Part shown: one piece after another, positions 35,432 through 42,966 of the stretch
Layout of the letters: each line of letters begins with the position of its first letter
Numbering within the stretch: position 1 is the first letter of the stretch
NCBI RefSeq assembly: GCF_029639405.1
Contig: NZ_CP121274.1
Location: forward strand, 1,054,001-1,118,000
Length of the DNA: 64,000 nt
Origin: Microbacterium proteolyticum
GTDB taxonomy: Bacteria > Actinomycetota > Actinomycetes > Actinomycetales > Microbacteriaceae
Direction of reading: 5' to 3'
The notes under the pieces: generated by a model
Told to the model about the DNA's origin: nothing
What the model saw: the letters and a program-made list of their open reading frames with translations, nothing else
The model's database searches: none
Program-made: the position numbers and the translations under genes

Positions 35432-36802
35432 ATGGGTGCATACCGGACCATCAACCCAGCCACCGGTCAGACGGTCGCCGAGTACGCCGTGATCGGCGAT
35501 GCGGACGTGGCCGACATCGTCGCCCGCTCGCACACGGCCTACCGCAAGTACCGGGAGCTGCCGCTCGCCGAACGGACGGGGATCCTGGCACGCGCGGCGC
35601 AGCTGCACCGGGACCGCATTGATGAACTGAGCGCGCTGCTGACACTCGAGGTCGGCAAACCCGTCACGCAGGCCCGCGGGGAAGTCGAGCTGGTCGCCTC
35701 GATCTACCAGTACTACGCCGACCACGCCGAAGCGTTCCTCGCCGACGAGACCCTCGACATCGTCGGCGGAGGGGAAGCGCTCGTCCGCACCGAGCCGATC
35801 GGGCCGCTGTTGGGGATCATGCCGTGGAACTTCCCCTACTACCAGGTGGCCCGGTTTGTCGCCCCCAACCTCGCACTGGGCAACACGATCATCCTCAAAC
35901 ACGCCCGCAACTGCCCGCAGTCCGCCCTCGCCATCGAACGCGTGCTCCACGACGCCGCGCTTCCAGCCGACGCGTACATCAACGCGTTCGTAGACAGCCG
36001 CCAGATTGCCGGCATCATCGCCGACCCGCGCGTGCAAGGGGTGTCGCTGACCGGCTCCGAGAAGGCGGGCTCGGCTGTCGGCGAGGTGGCCGGCAGGCAC
36101 ATGAAAAAGGTCGTCCTCGAGCTGGGCGGCTCGGACCCGTTCATCGTCCTAGAGGATGCTGACGTCGACGCGGCCGTGGCAGCCGGCGTACGCGGCCGCA
36201 TCGCCAACGGCGGCCAGGCGTGCACGGCATCCAAGCGGTTCATTGTCGTGGATGCCGTCTACGACGAGTTCTCTCGGAAGTTCATCGACGCGATCACGAA
36301 GATCATCCCCGACGACCCCACGGACCCCGACACGTTCCTCGGCCCGTTGGCGTCCGCGGATGCCGGAGATGAGCTCGAGGAGCTCGTCGAGGACGCGGTC
36401 GCCAAGGGCGCCACCCTGCACATCGCCCCCGGTGCACGCCGAGAGGGCGCCTTCTACCCGCCCAGCGTGCTCACCGGGGTCACCCCGCTGATGCGAGCCT
36501 ACGAGGAGGAGCTGTTCGGACCGACCGCGGTCGTGTACCGGGTGCCCTCCCCGCAGGCCGCGGTCGCCCTGGCCAACGAGTCGCCCTTCGGGCTGTCCAG
36601 CAGCGTCTTCACGCAGGATCCTCTGGCAGCCGCGCAGATCGCCCGCGAACTGGAGGTCGGGATGGTGTGGATCAACAGCACCAGCCGCAGCGCACCGGAC
36701 CTCCCCTTCGGCGGCGTGAAGCGCTCCGGCGTCGGACGCGAACTCGCCCGGTACGGCATGGACGAGTTCGCGAACAAGAAGCTCATCCGAACCCCCGCCT
36801 GA
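35432..36802 (+). CDS. NAD(P)-dependent aldehyde dehydrogenase (candidate 6-oxohexanoate dehydrogenase)
   Basis: A 456-residue aldehyde dehydrogenase of the succinate-semialdehyde dehydrogenase type. The general-base Glu is in VVLELGGSDPF and the nucleophilic Cys in ANGGQACTASKR; the NAD-binding region is PWNFPYYQVARFVAPNLALG. GAGGAG precedes the ATG. In context it would oxidise 6-oxohexanoate to adipate, the ChnE step. Length and motifs are complete. Confidence 0.9.
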   Translation: MGAYRTINPATGQTVAEYAVIGDADVADIVARSHTAYRKYRELPLAERTGILARAAQLHRDRIDELSALLTLEVGKPVTQARGEVELVASIYQYYADHAEAFLADETLDIVGGGEALVRTEPIGPLLGIMPWNFPYYQVARFVAPNLALGNTIILKHARNCPQSALAIERVLHDAALPADAYINAFVDSRQIAGIIADPRVQGVSLTGSEKAGSAVGEVAGRHMKKVVLELGGSDPFIVLEDADVDAAVAAGVRGRIANGGQACTASKRFIVVDAVYDEFSRKFIDAITKIIPDDPTDPDTFLGPLASADAGDELEELVEDAVAKGATLHIAPGARREGAFYPPSVLTGVTPLMRAYEEELFGPTAVVYRVPSPQAAVALANESPFGLSSSVFTQDPLAAAQIARELEVGMVWINSTSRSAPDLPFGGVKRSGVGRELARYGMDEFANKKLIRTPA

Positions 36803-36884
36803 TATCCCCGTGTAACGCCTCCGCCGCGCCGAGTACGCAACTGCGAATCCAGGCCTCCCTGGTCGGCAGGCGGGGGCGCTGTTT

Positions 36885-38600
36885 TCAGGAGATCAGGGTG
36901 TTCTGCCCGTCGAAACCGTACGCGCGCAGTTTCCGGTACAGCGTCGTGCGCCCGATACCGAGGATCTCCGCTGCACGCGAACGGTTTCCGTCCGCCTCCC
37001 GCAGCGCCGCATCGATCGCCCGGTACTCGGATGCGGCGATGCCGCGCAGCTGGCGGGCACGTGTGCGCATCTCGGCGGGCAGAAGGTCGACGTCCAGGAC
37101 GGTGCCGCCGGGACGCTGCACCACCATCGCGGCAATCAGAACCCGCAGCTCCGAGGCGCCACCACGCCAATCCCACCGGGAAAGCGCCTGCAGCACAGCA
37201 GGACTCAGTGTCACCGAGTACTCCTGAGCGAGTCTCACAGCCAGGCCGATGACACGGTCTGGGTCATCGCGCAGCGCAGGGAGATCGAGCCGCGGCCCTT
37301 GGCGGCCCAGGAAATCGACGACGACGCCAGTCAGGTCGTCTGCGACACAGAACACCACCCGGGCGGACCGGACGGGATCTGCCGCGCCAGCCAATTGCTG
37401 CAGGACCGGGAAGTCAACGTCGGTCAAAGACTCGACGCTGCAGACGACCACCGATGTACCTGTGCTCAGCGCCTGCACCGCCGTGGCCACGGCCCCCGGT
37501 TCCCGAAATGCCGGGGCGCCGATGACGACCGGGTCGTGGCGATCGCGTTCGCGCAGCCAGAGCTGGGCGAGAAGCGTCTTCCCACTGTCGCGCGGACCGT
37601 GGATCGCGATGCACCCGCTGCTGCGGCCGAGCACGTCGAGGTGCGCGGCAAGGCGGGAAAGCCGGGTGGGTTCCGGCGCTGCGGCCGGCTCGGACTCGGC
37701 AAGTTCCACGAGGTAGATGCTCTCCCCTGCCCGATTCACGATGCGGCGGGCAGTGCTCGGCCGATCCGCGAGCAAGACGGATGCGACATCCCCCTGCCAG
37801 TGGTGGGCCTGGAGCTCGTCCCACAGGGTCACGTGCCGCTCGGCCGAGAGCATCGGCAACGCGCCCGTCGAGGCGAGCACGCCGCCACGGCCGATGGCCA
37901 GCACACGGTGGCGGGCGGTACCGTCCGCGAACCGGGCCAGCAGCGCCTGCAGCTCCAGCGGTGCGGTGTTAAGCAGCGCGTCCTGGAGGTCACGAGCGGC
38001 CTGCTTCGCGATCGCGAGCATCGCGGGGTGGGACGCCCCGACGGGAGAGGCGAGGGCGAGCGAGCCGATGACCCGCCGCGAAAGAGGGTCGTGGATGGGG
38101 GCGCCAGCGCAGGCGAGGGTCTGCAGCCGGTCGTTGACGTGCTCGGCGCCGCGCACGAACACTGCGGATCTTTCCTCGATCGCCGTTCCGAGTCCGTTCG
38201 TGCCCAGCGCGGACTCCGAGAATTCGAATCCTTCGGCCGCGGACACCTTGTCGAGCCGTCTCGCGTGGCTCGGGTCGCCCACCTTTCGGGCGAGGATCCG
38301 TCCGGATCGGTCGCTGACCAGCAGCGCGACACGCATGTCCGCGAGTGATTCCGCCCATCGCGCCAGGACGATCTCAGCGGTGTCCTGAAAGCGTCCCGCC
38401 GGTTCGGAGAACGGGTGGTAGGCAGGAGTCGCCGTCGGATCGTAGCCGCCACCGGTGGTGAACGAGCGACGCCAACTGCGCTCGATCACCGGGGGGACGT
38501 TCAGTGTTCGGGGAGTGAGACCGTGCGCGCCGACGCCAGCTTCGAGAAGGCGTTCACGAGCCTGCCGCGCGCTCGCGGCGGAATAGGTATCGGTGGACAT
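36885..38600 (-). CDS. GAF-domain/Fis-type HTH activator (AcoR/DhaR-like)
   Basis: A 571-residue regulator. The N-terminal half holds a GAF-like sensor (SDRSGRILARKVGD, EFSESALGTNGLGTAIEERS, CAGAPIHDPLSRRVIGSL, about residues 95-210). A reduced P-loop domain (GPRDSGKT near 335) follows, and a Fis-type HTH closes the protein (ALREADGNRSRAAEILGIGR then TTLYRKL). The GAFTGA loop needed to contact sigma-54 is absent, as in other actinobacterial members, so it must activate through another sigma factor. It probably controls the monooxygenase-hydrolase operon. Confidence 0.82.
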   Translation of the reverse strand: MSTDTYSAASARQARERLLEAGVGAHGLTPRTLNVPPVIERSWRRSFTTGGGYDPTATPAYHPFSEPAGRFQDTAEIVLARWAESLADMRVALLVSDRSGRILARKVGDPSHARRLDKVSAAEGFEFSESALGTNGLGTAIEERSAVFVRGAEHVNDRLQTLACAGAPIHDPLSRRVIGSLALASPVGASHPAMLAIAKQAARDLQDALLNTAPLELQALLARFADGTARHRVLAIGRGGVLASTGALPMLSAERHVTLWDELQAHHWQGDVASVLLADRPSTARRIVNRAGESIYLVELAESEPAAAPEPTRLSRLAAHLDVLGRSSGCIAIHGPRDSGKTLLAQLWLRERDRHDPVVIGAPAFREPGAVATAVQALSTGTSVVVCSVESLTDVDFPVLQQLAGAADPVRSARVVFCVADDLTGVVVDFLGRQGPRLDLPALRDDPDRVIGLAVRLAQEYSVTLSPAVLQALSRWDWRGGASELRVLIAAMVVQRPGGTVLDVDLLPAEMRTRARQLRGIAASEYRAIDAALREADGNRSRAAEILGIGRTTLYRKLRAYGFDGQNTLIS

Positions 38601-38662
38601 AGCTGGGACCTCGCGTCACTGCAAGTGGTCCCACCCAGTATCCGCCTCCCTATTAGGACCCG

Positions 38663-38676
38663 CCAATACCTAGTCC
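38663..38676. promoter_or_regulatory. CCAATACC operator-like site before the activator gene
   Basis: CCAATACCTAGTCC lies 63-76 bp upstream of the AcoR/DhaR-like start, overlapping the 3' end of the thioesterase gene (stop at 38670-38672). It matches the motif found before the other catabolic genes and would allow autoregulation. Confidence 0.45.
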
Positions 38677-39125
38677 GCTGTGGATCCATCCTCTGTGCGC
38701 ATGAGTCCATGGTGGTGGGGAAGCCGGTCGCGTTCGTAGGTGATGTCGGTGTAGCCGTGAGGAATGGGCTGGCCGTGGTCGTCGAGGCCGACGAAGACGA
38801 TCTTCTCGATCGTCAGAATGCGGTCACGGGTGATCATGTTGCGCACCTCGGCGCGCATCGTGAGGGAGGTGCGCCCGAACGCGGTGGCGCGCAGTCCCAT
38901 CTCGATCAGGTCACCTTGTCGTGCGGAGCTGACGAAGTCGATCTCGGATATGTACTTGGTGACCGCCCGAGGGTTTCCGAGCTGGATGATGGCGTAAATC
39001 GCGGCCTCTTCATCGATCCAGCGCAGCAGGCTGCCGCCGAACAGGGTGCCGTACGCGTTCAGGTCCTCGGGACGGACCCAGCGGCGTGATCGGAAGGTGA
39101 CGTCTTCTGACATGTTGTCGCTCAT
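38670..39125 (-). CDS. Hotdog-fold acyl-CoA thioesterase
   Basis: A 151-residue single hotdog-fold protein of the YciA/ACOT type. It has VRPEDLNAYGTLFGGSLLRW then IDEEAAIYAI, and EIDFVSSARQGDLIEM. It hydrolyses acyl-CoA thioesters and may release CoA when adipyl-CoA or other intermediates pile up. Two starts are possible (39125 or 39113, four codons later). A strong hairpin separates it from the monooxygenase gene upstream. Confidence 0.82.
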   Translation of the reverse strand: MSDNMSEDVTFRSRRWVRPEDLNAYGTLFGGSLLRWIDEEAAIYAIIQLGNPRAVTKYISEIDFVSSARQGDLIEMGLRATAFGRTSLTMRAEVRNMITRDRILTIEKIVFVGLDDHGQPIPHGYTDITYERDRLPHHHGLMRTEDGSTAD

Positions 39126-39132
39126 AGGACGA

Positions 39133-39165
39133 CCGTAGGCCGGGAAGCACACTCCCGGCCTACGG
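39133..39165 (-). terminator. Hairpin between monooxygenase and thioesterase genes
   Basis: CCGTAGGCCGGGA (39133-39145) and TCCCGGCCTACGG (39153-39165) form a perfect 13-bp stem with a 7-nt loop. It begins 11 bp after the monooxygenase stop and ends 8 bp before the thioesterase start. It either ends the hydrolase-monooxygenase transcript or stabilises its 3' end and lowers thioesterase expression. Confidence 0.7.
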
Positions 39166-39175
39166 TTACCGTCGA

Positions 39176-40789
39176 TCAGGCCGGGATGGGCTGTCCGATG
39201 CTGAATCCTTCGAAGTCCTTCGCCTGGATCTCCGAGAGGAGGCCGCGGTAGGCGCCTAGGCCGCCGAGGTAGAACATCACGGCGTGCTTCTTGCCGGGGA
39301 TGTTCGCCCCGAAGATCCACGAGTCGGTCTTGGGGAACAGCGTGTAGTTTGCGATCGTCGTGCAGGTCTCGGTCCATTCGTCCTCGACCTGCTGCGACAC
39401 CTCGATGAGCCCGCCTCTCCGCTCCGCCTCGGTCACCAGAGTCGTGATGAACTCGACCTGCGCCTCGATGCTGGGCACCAGGTTGGTGAACGGCCCGTTG
39501 GGGCCGAGGATCATGAACATGTTCGGGAATCCGGCCGTCATGATGCCGAGGAAGCTGGTCGGGGCGTCGGCCCAGTGCTCGTCGACGCTCACCCCTCCGC
39601 GCCCGCGGATGTCGATGCGGCGGTAGTTGCCGTCGACCGCGTCGAACCCGGTAGCCAGCACGAGCACATCCAGCTCGTGCTCAACACCGTCCGCGGTCTT
39701 CACCCCTCGTGGGGTGATCTCAACGATTGGGTTCTCCTTGATCGACACCAGCTTCACGTTGTCCTGGTTGTACACGTCGTAGTAGCCCTGGTTGCACAGG
39801 GGCCGCTTCGCATACGGCTGGGTCGGGGTGAGCAATCGCGCCGTCTCCGGGTCCTTGACCGTCTCAGCGATCTTGCGGCGGATGAACGCAGCGGCTGCCT
39901 CGTTCGACTCCGGGTTGATAGCGATGTCGTTGAACGTGCCGAACATGAAATAGAATCCGTTGCCTCGGTCCCATGCCGCCTGGAACACGCGCTCCCGCTC
40001 GGCCTCGTCGACATCGGTGGCCGCGACGGTGGACTCCTCGAACCCGAAGGCGACGCCGGAGTTTCGGACCTGCTCCCAGATCTCCGGGAACCGGGACTTG
40101 TATCCGTCCACCTCCCCCGGGCCGACCGGTCCGTTGCCGGAGGGGACGCTGTACTGCGCCGAGCGCTGGAACACGGTCAGGTGCGACACCTGCTTGGCCG
40201 CGGCGACGATGAACTGTGTTCCGGTCGAGCCAGTGCCGATGACCCCCACCCGCTTGCCCTCGATCGACAGGTCCTCCGGCCACTCCGCGGTGTGCACGAG
40301 GCGGCCTTCGAACGAGTCGATCCCGGGGATGTCGGGGATGTTGGTTGCTGCGAGCAGTCCCAGCGCCGCCACCACGTATCGGGCCGTGAAGGATTCTCCG
40401 GCGGAGGTGCCGACCGTCCAGGTGTTGGTGGCTTCGTCGAAGACGATCGACGTGACTTCGGTGTTCAGCCGGAAGTCCTTGCGGAGGTCGTACCGGTCGA
40501 CGACGGTCTCAAGGTAGCGGAGGATGTCGGGCTGGTCAATGTACTTGCGGGCCCAGTCCCACTCCTGCAGCAGTTCGTCATCGAACGAGTATCGGTAGAA
40601 AGGGCTCTCCGTGTCGGACATGGCGCCGGGGTACCGGTTCCAGTACCAGGTTCCTCCGATGCCGGCGCCCTTCTCGAACCCGCGGACGCGCAGGCCGAGC
40701 TTGTCGCGCAGGGTGTGTAGCTGGTAGATGCCGCCGAAACCGGCGCCGACGACGATCGCGTCGAAGTCCGTGGTCTGTGTGGATGTCAT
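39176..40789 (-). CDS. chnB: Cyclohexanone monooxygenase (Baeyer-Villiger, type I)
   Basis: A 537-residue FAD/NADPH Baeyer-Villiger monooxygenase. The first dinucleotide loop is GAGFGG near residue 15, the BVMO fingerprint is FEGRLVHTAEWP, and the second loop is GTGSTG. Long stretches resemble the Acinetobacter cyclohexanone monooxygenase as I remember it, including GTWYWNRYPGAMSDTE, LTVFQRSAQYSVP, CATGFDAVDGNY-like LATGFDAVDGNYRR and KTDSWIFGANIPGKK. It inserts oxygen into a cyclic ketone to give a lactone (cyclohexanone to epsilon-caprolactone). The ATG at 40787-40789 follows the lactone-hydrolase stop by 43 bp. Confidence 0.93.
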   Translation of the reverse strand: MTSTQTTDFDAIVVGAGFGGIYQLHTLRDKLGLRVRGFEKGAGIGGTWYWNRYPGAMSDTESPFYRYSFDDELLQEWDWARKYIDQPDILRYLETVVDRYDLRKDFRLNTEVTSIVFDEATNTWTVGTSAGESFTARYVVAALGLLAATNIPDIPGIDSFEGRLVHTAEWPEDLSIEGKRVGVIGTGSTGTQFIVAAAKQVSHLTVFQRSAQYSVPSGNGPVGPGEVDGYKSRFPEIWEQVRNSGVAFGFEESTVAATDVDEAERERVFQAAWDRGNGFYFMFGTFNDIAINPESNEAAAAFIRRKIAETVKDPETARLLTPTQPYAKRPLCNQGYYDVYNQDNVKLVSIKENPIVEITPRGVKTADGVEHELDVLVLATGFDAVDGNYRRIDIRGRGGVSVDEHWADAPTSFLGIMTAGFPNMFMILGPNGPFTNLVPSIEAQVEFITTLVTEAERRGGLIEVSQQVEDEWTETCTTIANYTLFPKTDSWIFGANIPGKKHAVMFYLGGLGAYRGLLSEIQAKDFEGFSIGQPIPA

Positions 40790-40832
40790 GGTGCAACTCC
40801 TTCGGTGAATGAGGTGGGTGGGGTGCTGCAGG

Positions 40833-41744
40833 TCAGTGGCGAAGCCACTGGCCGATCGCCGCAAGCTCCGCGTCGACGTCCGCGTCGCGGCCAGCCAGGA
40901 ACGGGTAGACGTGCTGCTGTCCTTCGGCGACATGCAGGGTGACGTCAACGCCGGCGCCCTTGGCGCGCTCTGCCACGCGGATGGCATTGTCGACCAACGA
41001 CTCGACCGAACCGGCGTTGACGTACAGCGGGGGGAACCCGGTGAAATCCGCGTAGAGCGGGTTCGCGAGCGGCGCCGACGGGCTGGTGGTCTCCCCCAGC
41101 ACGCCGGCGATCATGCCCTCCAGGAGCGGCACGGAGATCAGCGCGTCGGTCGCATCGTTGGTGACCAGCGTCGCGCCGCGGTTCTCCATGTCCAGCCACG
41201 GGGAGAACGCGATGACGTGCCCGGGCAGCGGCCGTCCCTTCGCCTTCAACGCCAACGGGATGGCGATGGCGAGATTGCCTCCCGCCGAGTCGCCGATGGT
41301 GGTGACGTCCTCGGGGTGGACCCCCCGCTCCAGCAGGGCCTCGAACGCCGCGACCCCGTCGTCTACCTGGGCGGGGTGCGGGTGCTCGGGCGCGCGACGG
41401 TAGTCCAGCACGAACGCTGTTACCCCGGCCGCCTTCGCGACGTGCGCGGCGAGCTTCCGGTGGCTGGCCGCAGAGCCGACGGCGAACCCGCCGCCGTGCG
41501 TGTAGAGGAGGACCTTGGAGCGATCGGCTCCGGCCGGGAACGCCCAGATGCCGGGCACGCCGCCGACCGTCTCCTCCTTGTAGGTGACATTTTCCGGTTC
41601 GATGGTCGGCTGGTGCCATTCATCGAAGATGCTGCGGAACAGCCGCATGTCCAGCTCGTGGGTGGCCATGAGCTCGGACCAGCCCAGATACAGATCACGC
41701 AGGGCGCTCGGGACGACTGCGGTCGCGGTGGATGACGAGGACAT
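40833..41744 (-). CDS. Alpha/beta hydrolase (candidate caprolactone hydrolase)
   Basis: A 303-residue HSL-family hydrolase. The oxyanion motif is THGGGFAVG, followed by LDYRRAPEHPHP, the nucleophile elbow GDSAGGN, the Asp in YVNAGSVESLVDNA and the His in GQQHVYP. CGAAGGAG lies before the ATG at 41742-41744. Its place directly upstream of the cyclohexanone monooxygenase in one operon makes it the lactone hydrolase that opens epsilon-caprolactone to 6-hydroxyhexanoate, as ChnC does. The substrate is inferred from context. Confidence 0.87.
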   Translation of the reverse strand: MSSSSTATAVVPSALRDLYLGWSELMATHELDMRLFRSIFDEWHQPTIEPENVTYKEETVGGVPGIWAFPAGADRSKVLLYTHGGGFAVGSAASHRKLAAHVAKAAGVTAFVLDYRRAPEHPHPAQVDDGVAAFEALLERGVHPEDVTTIGDSAGGNLAIAIPLALKAKGRPLPGHVIAFSPWLDMENRGATLVTNDATDALISVPLLEGMIAGVLGETTSPSAPLANPLYADFTGFPPLYVNAGSVESLVDNAIRVAERAKGAGVDVTLHVAEGQQHVYPFLAGRDADVDAELAAIGQWLRH

Positions 41745-41814
41745 CGCATAACTCCTTCGTTGATGCTCGGCGCCTGCAGGAACTAGGCGACCACTCGGTG
41801 GATGAGCTCTACTC

Positions 41815-42063
41815 TCAGGGAGGATTCCGCCACAGCGCTGTGCCGATTTGGAACAGCTCACCCGGGTTGCCCGGTGACCACGACAGAGATCGGCTCCGGC
41901 GCACGGCATGATCAGGATCCAGCGCACGAACGAGACCGGATCGGGCACGGTGCCAGACGATCAGCGCCGCCACGACGAGAGTCGCGGCGGTCACCGCCAT
42001 TGCTCCGACCCAGCCGCTCTGCGTGAAGACCGTCGCCAGGACGAGACCGACAGCCGGGATTCC
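41815..42063 (-). pseudogene. C-terminal remnant of a membrane transporter (MFS-like)
   Basis: The minus strand reads IPAVGLVLATVFTQSGWVGA then MAVTAATLVVAALIVWHRAR followed by a hydrophilic tail, ending at 41815. Two hydrophobic helices and a basic cap look like the last transmembrane segments of an MFS permease. Upstream, the frame is lost near 42063, where a different coding remnant begins on the other strand. It may be what is left of a transporter of the catabolic cluster. Assignment is from hydrophobicity and general look only. Confidence 0.5.
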
Positions 42064-42215
42064 ATCTCCACGGAGAGCGACGGCAGCACACGCCGGACGG
42101 CGAAGATCTACTCACCGCCACCGTCTCCGCTTCCGACGACGACGACAGCTTCGGCTTCTACTCCCGGCCCACCAAGGCCCACATCATCGCCGCCGGCATC
42201 CGCCGCACCGCATGA
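42027..42215 (+). pseudogene. 5'-truncated reading frame upstream of 42212
   Basis: On the plus strand this frame reads HTPDGEDLLTATVSASDDDD then SFGFYSRPTKAHIIAAGIRR TA and stops at 42213-42215, overlapping the next ATG (ATGA). It looks like the end of a genuine plasmid or mobile-element gene, but no start codon exists before the upstream stop at 42024. The likely junction with the transporter remnant lies near 42064. This and the transporter remnant fill the 467-bp gap 41745-42211. Confidence 0.45.
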
Positions 42216-42661
42216 ACGAGCGCCTCATGAACAGCCGCACCAGCCTCACCATCTACCCCGCCCACGACGAGCAAACCCTGCTCCCGCCGACGCCGATCCT
42301 CGTCGACGAGCACTACTTCGTCCGCGCCGGGCTCGAGCAACTCCCCGCCCGCCTCATCGGGTTCAGCCCCGCCGGCGCGCTCGCCATCACGGCGTGGGTT
42401 CACGACGTGTTCCGTGCCCCGGAGCTCGCACGCGACCTGTACCCGACTTTCATCATCGCCGGTCGCGTCCAGGCATATCCGATCCCCGCCGCCAGGGTCA
42501 CCGTGCGCGAGCCCGCCGGCGTCGTCCAGGTCGTGATCACCGACCCTCGCGGCAAGAGATACCGGCCATACCTCGGCGAGGACCGCGACATTGCCGACCG
42601 CATCGCCGCGGCCTGGGGCTCCCACCGCGGATACTCCGCCACCGTCCAACCGATCACCTGA
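42212..42661 (+). CDS. Hypothetical protein
   Basis: A 149-residue soluble protein that I do not recognise (MNERLMNSRTSLTIYPAHDE, ITAWVHDVFRAPELARDLYP, VVQVVITDPRGKRYRPYL). The ATG overlaps the stop of the truncated upstream frame, so it once belonged to an operon. The small zinc-ribbon gene follows after 20 bp. It probably belongs to an older mobile segment that was cut by rearrangement between the catabolic cluster and the internal transposon end. Confidence 0.55.
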   Translation: MNERLMNSRTSLTIYPAHDEQTLLPPTPILVDEHYFVRAGLEQLPARLIGFSPAGALAITAWVHDVFRAPELARDLYPTFIIAGRVQAYPIPAARVTVREPAGVVQVVITDPRGKRYRPYLGEDRDIADRIAAAWGSHRGYSATVQPIT

Positions 42662-42681
42662 CAATCACGAACGGAGACACC

Positions 42682-42903
42682 ATGCGCTGCTTGATGTGCG
42701 AAGAGCCCACCACGATGTACATCCCCTCGGACGACGTCGACGGCATCGGGCTGCATAGCTGCGGTGTCTGCGGGTTCGAGATCGAAGGCCCCCGCGACGA
42801 ACCCGCGCATGTCGCCGACCATCGGAAGCTCACTGCAACGACGACCTCGACGACGTGTAGGTTCCCGTTGGAAATGGCCGAGGATGCCGGGAATCCCCGG
42901 TAG
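42682..42903 (+). CDS. Small zinc-ribbon protein, 3' end replaced by the internal transposon end
   Basis: A 73-residue reading frame with two CxxC pairs (RCLMCEEP and SCGVCGFEI), a zinc-ribbon pattern. GGAGACACC precedes the ATG. The last 15 or so codons (CRFPLEMAEDAGNPR) are read from the internal left-end copy that begins at 42856, so the original C-terminus was lost when that end arrived here. Function unknown. Confidence 0.55.
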   Translation: MRCLMCEEPTTMYIPSDDVDGIGLHSCGVCGFEIEGPRDEPAHVADHRKLTATTTSTTCRFPLEMAEDAGNPR

Positions 42904-42954
42904 TTGGCAGTGGCCGAAGGCTCAGGATTCCGTGGGGAATGGCGAATCCCTACA
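42856..42954 (+). repeat. Internal second left-end copy of the Tn7-like element
   Basis: It aligns nearly end to end with the left end at 26502-26601: TGTAGGTTCCCG start, ATGGC(C/G)GA near the outer edge, TAGTTGGC(A/G)GTGG in the middle, GGCTCAGGATTCC-type segment and CCTACA at the inner edge. The copies differ at roughly a quarter of positions, so they are related but not a recent duplication. The 5 bp before it (CGACG) do not match the GAACC flanks. It marks the edge of a formerly separate element running from here to the right end. Confidence 0.8.
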
Positions 42955-42966
42955 GCCCCACGCCAG

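Noticed and set aside
36885..38600. Classical sigma-54 activator
   Set aside because: It has GAF, P-loop and Fis parts, but the GAFTGA loop needed for sigma-54 contact is missing.
26502..42855. The 16-kb catabolic block as a composite element of its own, bounded by the two left-end copies
   Set aside because: The two copies are in direct, not inverted, orientation, and only the pair 26502/62376 shows a matching target duplication.
41908..42903. One continuous 331-residue gene
   Set aside because: Only the last 73 codons (zinc ribbon) have protein character and a Shine-Dalgarno; the front part is in the wrong frame over two gene remnants.
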